Below are positions 59,067 to 64,000 of a stretch of 64,000 nucleotides of DNA, in pieces; position 1 is the stretch's first letter, and every line of letters begins with the position of its first letter. The stretch is from CAZAPG01 sp964486935. GTDB taxonomy: Bacteria; Chloroflexota; Anaerolineae; 4572-78; J111. The notes below the pieces were generated by a model. It saw nothing but the letters and a program-made list of their open reading frames with translations. It was not told where the DNA came from and searched no databases. Both the position numbers and the translations under genes were made by a program. The stretch is taken from the NCBI GenBank assembly GCA_964486935.1, contig CAZAPG010000005.1, positions 1 through 64,000 on the forward strand, read 5' to 3'.

Positions 59067-59702
59067 ATGCCGTTACAGAACAGAGTGGACCCGTTTGGTA
59101 ATATTCATGCCGTAGCTTTTAAGGGAACCTGTCTGGGTAATCGAGGTATTTTGCACGATAACAATAAAAAGTTGCGTTATTATCACAAGCACAAAGCCTG
59201 GATTATCTGTCGTCTGGCTTTCAAAAACAGAAAACGAAATCCGATGACCCCCGGCAACTATACCGAACTTTTCTTTTTAGATGAGGCTACGGCCCTGGCT
59301 GCCGGGCATCGTCCCTGCGCAGAATGTAACCGCTGGCGTTACCAAGAATTTGCCCGCCTGTGGCAACAGGCCAACCCACAACACAGAACAGAAGGCATTG
59401 ATGACGTACTACATCGAGAGAGATTTGTCCCCTACCAAAAAAATTGGCAGCAAAAAAAACGCATCCATCAAATGCCCATTACTCATTTACCATCTGGCAC
59501 GTTTATTGTGTTAAAATTGTCAGCCAATGCCATTCCCTATTTGATATTGAATGATGCTCTCTACCCCTGGAGTTTTGCCGGATACGGTCAACCCATTGCT
59601 CGCCCCATTGGTCAAACAGTCAATGTACTGACACCCCCCAGCACTGTAAATACATTGGCGCAAGGATACCATCCCCGGTTGCACCAGACTGCCACAAAAT
59701 AA
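59067..59702 (+). CDS. Conserved protein of unknown function (AGHRPCAEC motif)
   Basis: This is a 211-residue soluble protein. I cannot name a function. The segments NRVDPFGNIHAVAFKGTCLG, KAWIICRLAFK, PGNYTELFFLDEATALAAGH and RPCAECNRWRY are strongly patterned and look like those of a conserved bacterial hypothetical family. The RPCAEC pair (Cys84, Cys87) plus nearby His and another Cys could bind zinc. The second half (FIVLKLSANAIPYLILND) is beta-rich. GGTGGT lies 5 nt before the ATG. It stands alone, with a hairpin terminator at its stop. An enzymatic or nucleic-acid-binding role is possible; nothing in the neighbourhood decides. Confidence 0.8.
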   Translation: MPLQNRVDPFGNIHAVAFKGTCLGNRGILHDNNKKLRYYHKHKAWIICRLAFKNRKRNPMTPGNYTELFFLDEATALAAGHRPCAECNRWRYQEFARLWQQANPQHRTEGIDDVLHRERFVPYQKNWQQKKRIHQMPITHLPSGTFIVLKLSANAIPYLILNDALYPWSFAGYGQPIARPIGQTVNVLTPPSTVNTLAQGYHPRLHQTATK

Positions 59703-59748
59703 AAGACCCTATTTGGTATTTGATGCTGCTTTACCAAAAGGGTCTTTT
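59701..59748. terminator. Bidirectional terminator between convergent genes
   Basis: AAAAGACCCTATTTGGTA pairs with TACCAAAAGGGTCTTTT, with small bulges and a 13-nt loop. The T run lies on both strands. It begins inside the stop codon of the upstream gene. Confidence 0.85.
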
Positions 59749-59887
59749 GGGGGCCACTCCTCAACTTCAGAATGACGCATATTTGCAAATACTTGCAATC
59801 ACATAAGTTTGGAGGCTAAAGTCTGGTTTGGGGAGGGAGTTTTTACCGCTTTGTAGCTAACCAGGTTAGCTTAACTTTAAGCCTCTA

Positions 59888-60487
59888 TTACCAGCAGTTG
59901 TAGTGATAGCCGCAAGTGTAGCTGTAACGGTCTTGGCCCTGGCCGTAGTAGTAGCCAGTGTAGTCATAGCCATAGTAATTGTCGTTACAGCCAGAGCCAC
60001 AACCCGACCAACCACTGCCGCAGTCAGACCAGTTGCCACATCCATGGTCATAACCAGGGTACTGTTTACCGTGATGATATCCGCCAGAAGGAATATATAA
60101 CACCTGGCCGGCATAGATATAATTTGGGTTGTACAGATTATTTTCCCTGGCAATGGAATAGGGGTTTACCCCATATTTTCGGCCAATGCTAAATAACGTC
60201 TCGCCATATCTAACAGTATGATAAGCCCTGCCGGTATCGCCACAATCATGATAGCAGCCACCCCCAGCCGGGATATACAAAACCTGCCCTGCATAAATAT
60301 GGTTTGGGTTATAAAGACCATTAGCCTCGGCAATTGCATAAGGGCTTACACCGTAGTAACGGCCAATGCTGTACAAGGTTTCCCCATATCTTACTTTGTG
60401 GTAAGTGCCGCTACTGGCAGAGGCCACAGAGGCTACACCTAACTGTAACGCCACCACTACAATAATAATTGTTAAAATTTTTTTCAT
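59888..60487 (-). CDS. Secreted protein with two LysM domains and a Cys/Gly/Tyr-rich tail
   Basis: This is a 199-residue exported peptidoglycan- or chitin-binding protein. The signal peptide covers 1-25 (ILTIIIVVVALQLGVASVAS). LysM 1 covers 30-74 (HKVRYGETLYSIGRYYGVSP ... YAGQVLYIP) and LysM 2 covers about 89-133 (HTVRYGETLFSIGRKYGVNP). The two are about 80% identical, a recent duplication. The last 65 residues are Gly/Tyr/Asn/Cys-rich (CGSGWSGCGSGCNDNYYGYD) with paired cysteines that may form disulfides. GGAGG lies 4-5 nt before the ATG. No catalytic domain is present, so a structural role at the cell surface is likely. Confidence 0.9.
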   Translation of the reverse strand: MKKILTIIIVVVALQLGVASVASASSGTYHKVRYGETLYSIGRYYGVSPYAIAEANGLYNPNHIYAGQVLYIPAGGGCYHDCGDTGRAYHTVRYGETLFSIGRKYGVNPYSIARENNLYNPNYIYAGQVLYIPSGGYHHGKQYPGYDHGCGNWSDCGSGWSGCGSGCNDNYYGYDYTGYYYGQGQDRYSYTCGYHYNCW

Positions 60488-60598
60488 GTGTCCCTCCTAC
60501 GAAAACACTTGAATTGAGTTTAGATGAGATTACTCCCTCCATTTTTCCTCCCTGAGGCTGCCAAACATCCCCATATTTGGTAGCCGAGGAGATTATTT

Positions 60599-60623
60599 GT
60601 TGACACTTTATCGCTATGTCAAC
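60599..60623. promoter_or_regulatory. Inverted repeat GTTGACA...TGTCAAC, possible operator
   Basis: Two perfect 7-nt half sites are separated by 11 nt. The left half includes TTGACA, a consensus -35 box. The matching -10 (TTTTAT) is spaced 19 nt, so promoter strength is doubtful. A repressor site over a promoter is one reading. Confidence 0.4.
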
Positions 60624-60625
60624 CT

Positions 60626-60830
60626 TTTATGGTAAGCCCTTATGTTAAAACAATTATATCGGGTCTTCAATTTTATTGCAATAGGAATTAGACATAATAA
60701 TTTAAACTGACTTACCATAAAGTGGGCAACCTGAAAAATTTAAATAATCTATTCCGATGAAATTTTTATGTAAAATAACTTTGCGAAAAATAAAACCCAA
60801 GCTGTTTGATAATATTGACTTGGGTTTTTC
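60626..60830 (+). ncRNA. Candidate structured small RNA
   Basis: TTTATGGTAAG (60626-60636) and CTTACCATAAA (60711-60721) are perfect complements, giving a closing helix over about 75 nt. A terminator-like hairpin follows at 60792-60828 (AAAACCCAAG/CTTGGGTTTT, then TC). It is preceded by the -35-like TTGACA at 60600. No reading frame of note lies inside. It is a candidate only. Confidence 0.3.
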
Positions 60831-61091
60831 ACTTCCAACAATAAATTTGAACCTCCACGCAGATACGGTTGATGTCTATTGGCGCAGACTCAAAACAAAT
60901 CGTTTTTGTTAAAAATTTTAAGGTACGCGTTCGTTAACCTGACGGTTGAAATTGAGCCGCTAATTCAACTAACCGACCAGTAATATAGGTAAATCTATTA
61001 TATCAATAATTAGTTTTTGCAACAAGCACCAGCTCAACATAATATAATGGACATTGGTACTATTTATTATGACAATTGATTGTCTGCTCAT

Positions 61092-61125
61092 AAAAAAAGC
61101 CCGATAATATTGGTTATCGGGCTTT
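61092..61125 (-). terminator. Terminator of the liv operon (minus strand)
   Basis: AAAGCCCGATAA and TTATCGGGCTTT form a perfect 12-bp stem with a 6-nt loop. On the minus strand it is followed by a run of T, and it lies 240 nt after livF. Confidence 0.82.
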
Positions 61126-61219
61126 CCAAAAAGAAGGAGAAGATGAACATACCTTTGGCCTGATAAATAAGGCTCCGGTGACTACTTATTAAATATCCTT
61201 GATGACTGCAATATAGCAT

Positions 61220-61263
61220 AACCCAAGTTGCTACCCAATGTCGAAAAGGCGGCAACTTGGGTT
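61220..61263. repeat. 12-bp hairpin downstream of livF
   Basis: AACCCAAGTTGC and GCAACTTGGGTT are perfect complements 20 nt apart. No T tract follows on either strand. It may protect the 3' end of the liv mRNA. It shares the AACCCAAG core with the hairpin at 60792. Confidence 0.55.
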
Positions 61264-61365
61264 AACATAATTAGTCACAAACTACCCGACGCCAACTCTA
61301 CGGAAACTGTACGCTAACCGATGAGGATTTTTTGCATCGACATAAAATGGGCAGCGAAAGTTGAG

Positions 61366-62079
61366 TTATTCAATCCCAAGATAGGCCTTTTGCACCATCT
61401 CATTGTTTTGTAAAGCTGCGGCGTTATCATGCAGCACAATTTCACCAGTTTGAATTACATAGCCCCGGTGGGCCACTTGCAAGGCCATCAGCGCGTTTTG
61501 TTCAACCAGCAAAACTGTCGTACCCTCTTTGTTAATATTTTGAATTGTTTCAAAAATACCTTCCACCAAAATAGGAGCCAGTCCCATCGAGGGTTCATCT
61601 AGCAGCAGCACTTTGGGCCGGGCCATCATTGCTCGGCCCATGGCCAACATTTGTTGTTCGCCGCCGCTCAACGTGCCGGACACCTGTTTTCGGCGCTCCT
61701 TTAAACGAGGAAACAGTAAGAAAACGCGCTCAATATCCCCCAGAATTTGTTGGGTATCGTTTCTGATATAAGCTCCTAATTCTAAATTTTCCATCACCGT
61801 GAGCCGCGAAAATATTCCCCGGCCTTCCGGTACTTGAGACAAGCCTTTGCCGGTAATTTCGTGGGCCGAATACTGGCTCAAATCTTCTCCCGCCAATTTA
61901 ACTGTACCCTGGCGCGGCCTTACCAGCCCGCTAATGGTTTTTAAGGTTGTACTTTTTCCCGCGCCGTTTGCCCCAATTAATGTTACAATTTCACCCTTTT
62001 CTACCGAGAGTGAAATCCCTTTGAGCGCGTGGATATTACCATAGTAACTATGCACATCTTGAATTTCTAATAGCGCCAT
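61366..62079 (-). CDS. livF: Branched-chain amino-acid ABC transporter ATP-binding protein LivF
   Basis: This is one of two ATPases of a high-affinity importer for Leu/Ile/Val-type amino acids. Walker A is GANGAGKST, the signature is LSGGEQQM and Walker B is LLLDEPSMGLAP, with QVPEGRGIFSRLTVMENLELG typical of LivF. The ATG at 62079 (MALLEIQDVHSYYG) is chosen because AAAGGGTGA lies 8 nt before it; the upstream GTG lies within that site. The length of 237 residues is normal. It is last in the operon, 23 nt after livG. Confidence 0.95.
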   Translation of the reverse strand: MALLEIQDVHSYYGNIHALKGISLSVEKGEIVTLIGANGAGKSTTLKTISGLVRPRQGTVKLAGEDLSQYSAHEITGKGLSQVPEGRGIFSRLTVMENLELGAYIRNDTQQILGDIERVFLLFPRLKERRKQVSGTLSGGEQQMLAMGRAMMARPKVLLLDEPSMGLAPILVEGIFETIQNINKEGTTVLLVEQNALMALQVAHRGYVIQTGEIVLHDNAAALQNNEMVQKAYLGIE

Positions 62080-62102
62080 AAACAGTGTCACCCTTTGAAG
62101 AT

Positions 62103-62942
62103 TTACGTGGCCGGTGTACTGGCCTGGTTAGCCTCGGTGGTTTTGCGAGACCGGCGTCTGCTGGTTAGGGCATCGGTTGCAGCACGTCCCAAATAAGCCT
62201 CGATAACTCTGGGATTGCGTTGAATTTCAACGGGCGGCCCTTCGGCAATTTTTTGGCCGTAATCAAGCACAGTGATTTGCTCGGATATGCCCATTACTAC
62301 CCGCATATCATGTTCAATTAGCAAAATGGTAACCCCCAGTTCATCTCTGATGCGTTCAATAAAATCGGTCAGTTTGGCTGTTTCATTGGGGTTCATGCCG
62401 GCGGTTGGCTCATCTAGCAACAGTAATCTGGGTTGACTGGCCAGGGCGCGGGCAATCTCTAACCGCCGCTGGTCGCCATATGCCAGGTTTTTAGCCAGAA
62501 TATCCCCTTTGCCTCGTAACCCCACAAACCGAAGCAGTCGAACGGCTTCTTCACGGGCCAATTCTTCTTCTTTACGGGTGCCAGGCAACCGAAGCACTGC
62601 TCCAAGCCACGATGATTTCAGGTGAGGCTCCTGGCCAACCAATATGTTTTCAAGGGCGGTCATATTGGCAAAAAGGCGAATGTTTTGATAGGTTCTGGAT
62701 ATGCCTCGGCGGGTAATCCGGTCTGGGGGAATGCCCATGAGCAGTTGCTTTTGAAAGACAACTTCACCTTCATCAATGGGGTAAAAGCCGGTGATGCAGT
62801 TAAAAAAGGTGGTTTTGCCGGCCCCGTTGGGGCCAATAATGGCGTGAATAGATTTTTCCTCTATATCTAAATCTACGTGGTCAACGGCTACCAACCCGCC
62901 AAAACGTTTGGTCACGCCTTTTGCCGTTAAAATTGCGCTCAT
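62103..62942 (-). CDS. livG: Branched-chain amino-acid ABC transporter ATP-binding protein LivG
   Basis: This is the partner ATPase of LivF, 279 residues. Walker A is GPNGAGKTT, the Q-loop region is SRTYQNIRLFANMTALENIL, the signature is LAYGDQRRLEIARAL (YGDQR in place of SGGQ, normal for LivG), Walker B is LLLDEPTAGMNP and the H-loop is IEHDM. The end carries a basic, Thr/Ala-rich tail of about 20 residues beyond the usual stop. It lies 9 nt after livM. Confidence 0.95.
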   Translation of the reverse strand: MSAILTAKGVTKRFGGLVAVDHVDLDIEEKSIHAIIGPNGAGKTTFFNCITGFYPIDEGEVVFQKQLLMGIPPDRITRRGISRTYQNIRLFANMTALENILVGQEPHLKSSWLGAVLRLPGTRKEEELAREEAVRLLRFVGLRGKGDILAKNLAYGDQRRLEIARALASQPRLLLLDEPTAGMNPNETAKLTDFIERIRDELGVTILLIEHDMRVVMGISEQITVLDYGQKIAEGPPVEIQRNPRVIEAYLGRAATDALTSRRRSRKTTEANQASTPAT

Positions 62943-62951
62943 TGTATTCTC

Positions 62952-64000
62952 CTAAGCCGCTTGAGTTTGTTGACCGGCAGCCGGCAAGGGTTCCACTTCC
63001 TCGCCTGTCTGCATTTCCCGTTGAACTACCTCAGAGGGCCACAACCCCTCTGGTCTTACCAGCATCATCACTACCAGCAGCCCGCCGTAAATGAGCAATC
63101 GAAATTCGGCAAACTCTCGCAAGAGTTCGGGTAGGCCAACCAGCACCAACGCGCCGACAATAACTCCGGGAATGCTACCGGCCCCGCCAATTATTACCAG
63201 GCTGACAACGTTGATTGAAATTAACAATTGAAAACTATGGGGAAAGATAGAGCCAACCTGGGCCGCAAAAATTGCGCCGGCCAACCCGGCAAAGGCGGCT
63301 CCAATACCAAAAGCCAACAACTTGCTGGCTATCAGGTTGATGCCCATGGCTTCGGCCACGTCTTCATCTTCCCGCATGGCCATCCAATTGCGGCCAACGC
63401 GGGCATATTGCAGCCGCCAGGCAATAAAGGCAATAATAAAACAACAAATAACAATCAAGTAGTAGAAATGTCCGGGGTCTTTAATCAGGCCGCTATCTCC
63501 CAAAAAGAAGAAGTAGAAATTTTGGATAGGCGCCGGTAAAGAGTCAATTATATTTTGTATGTAGGCCATCGTGGGTTTGGGGATATTCAAAATGCCCTGC
63601 GCCCCTCCCAGTATCGGGCGCAGAAAGTCGGACAGCACCAAAATGCGAATGATTTCGGCCAGGCCCAGGGTAACAATGGCTAAATAATCGCCCCGCATAC
63701 GCAGCACAGGGATGCCTAAAAATACGCCTGCCAGCGCCGCCACCGCCACTGCCACCGGAATTGTTACCCAAAAAGAGGTAAAAGAAGCATTGGTTGGCTC
63801 ACCGGCAATTACGCTCGATAGCCCTAATTCGGTGGGCGAGGTGAGCAACCCTACAGTGTAAGCCCCAATGGCAAAAAAGCCCACAAAGCCCAGGTCTAGC
63901 AACCCGGCCAATCCAATTTCTATATTTAGCCCCAGCCCCATCAGGGTGAAAAGTCCTACCAAAACCAAAATCTGGCTAATGTAAGACCCCACAAGTTGAG
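62952..64000 (-). CDS. livM: Branched-chain amino-acid ABC transporter permease LivM, possibly 5'-truncated
   Basis: This is one of two membrane subunits of the importer. At least 346 residues with about eight helices are seen. Landmarks are GLGLNIEIGLAGLLDLGFVG, RMRGDYLAIVTLGLAEIIRI and GAGSIPGVIVGALVLVGLPE. The last 25 residues form a cytosolic acidic tail. A GTG at 63992 could be the start, but the frame is still open to the window border and no ribosome-binding site can be seen, so the true start may lie outside. livH and the binding protein are expected just beyond the window. Confidence 0.92.
   Translation of the reverse strand, partial: QLVGSYISQILVLVGLFTLMGLGLNIEIGLAGLLDLGFVGFFAIGAYTVGLLTSPTELGLSSVIAGEPTNASFTSFWVTIPVAVAVAALAGVFLGIPVLRMRGDYLAIVTLGLAEIIRILVLSDFLRPILGGAQGILNIPKPTMAYIQNIIDSLPAPIQNFYFFFLGDSGLIKDPGHFYYLIVICCFIIAFIAWRLQYARVGRNWMAMREDEDVAEAMGINLIASKLLAFGIGAAFAGLAGAIFAAQVGSIFPHSFQLLISINVVSLVIIGGAGSIPGVIVGALVLVGLPELLREFAEFRLLIYGGLLVVMMLVRPEGLWPSEVVQREMQTGEEVEPLPAAGQQTQAA

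Larger units (their letters stand above)
60488..61365. other. 878-bp AT-rich intergenic region with several hairpins
   Basis: No protein gene is supported. Identifiable items are an inverted repeat at a -35-like box (60599-60623), a long-range 11-bp inverted repeat (60626 and 60711), a terminator-like hairpin (60792-60828), the liv-operon terminator (61092-61125) and a 12-bp hairpin at 61220-61263. Base composition is clearly more A/T-rich than in the genes around it. Confidence 0.6.

Overview
The window looks like a chromosomal segment of an uncultured Chloroflexota bacterium, probably Anaerolineae or a relative. This is inference from gene style, not from an rRNA. The clues are an ABC substrate-binding lipoprotein with a Val/Glu/Lys-repeat neck, a PP2C phosphatase with an extracytoplasmic NBR1-type Ig domain, a PolA with intact proofreading residues, soluble multi-PAS/GAF histidine kinases, and several promoters that sit directly against a start codon. 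No prophage, transposase, CRISPR array or rRNA gene was seen.

Layout. 1-1.6 kb: the end of groEL, facing a tRNA-Pro/Pro/Thr operon. 1.6-15.5 kb: an MBL-fold protein with an altered metal motif, then gyrA-cdsA-polA followed by a secreted glycosidase-like/SGNH esterase fusion, and recQ with three C-terminal winged-helix modules. 14.8-25 kb, minus strand: HAD and PHP hydrolases, a PRC-barrel protein, a complete peptide-type ABC transporter (oppF, D, C, B and binding protein) and a choline-sulfatase. A 427-bp block of nested palindromic repeats sits between oppC and oppD.

25.5-39.4 kb is a phosphosignalling island: transmembrane PP2C with NBR1-Ig domain, LysM-like/serine beta-lactamase-fold protein, FHA-winged-helix regulator, small CPSC protein, CheY-like receiver, FHA protein, PAS/GAF hybrid histidine kinase, Ser/Thr kinase with helical repeats and two C-terminal membrane segments, a beta-propeller lipid- or membrane-anchored protein, and a bactofilin. 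Genes that write, read and erase Ser/Thr phosphorylation lie beside complete His-Asp modules. This makes cross-talk plausible, but it is not shown.

39.8-53.6 kb: histidine ammonia-lyase, cvpA-mutS2, a GT39-like membrane glycosyltransferase, an ECF sigma factor with a soluble zinc anti-sigma, a Ca2+/Na+ antiporter, and cytochrome c maturation genes ccmB-ccmC-ccmD-ccdA (no ccmA beside them) with a small thioredoxin-like protein. 53.8-58.6 kb: a three-gene two-component operon. 58.7-59 kb: tRNA-Phe/Gln/Asp. 59-60.5 kb: a conserved protein of unknown function and a secreted double-LysM protein. 60.5-61.4 kb: a long intergenic region with a possible small structured RNA. 61.4-64 kb: the end of a branched-chain amino-acid ABC operon (livF, livG, livM).

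The most unusual non-coding features are two insertion-like G-rich elements, each bounded by an exact 12-bp direct repeat; a repeat family ending in a ribosome-binding-site-like motif, with twin-hairpin elements; and four promoters whose -10 box lies 6-10 nt from the start codon.
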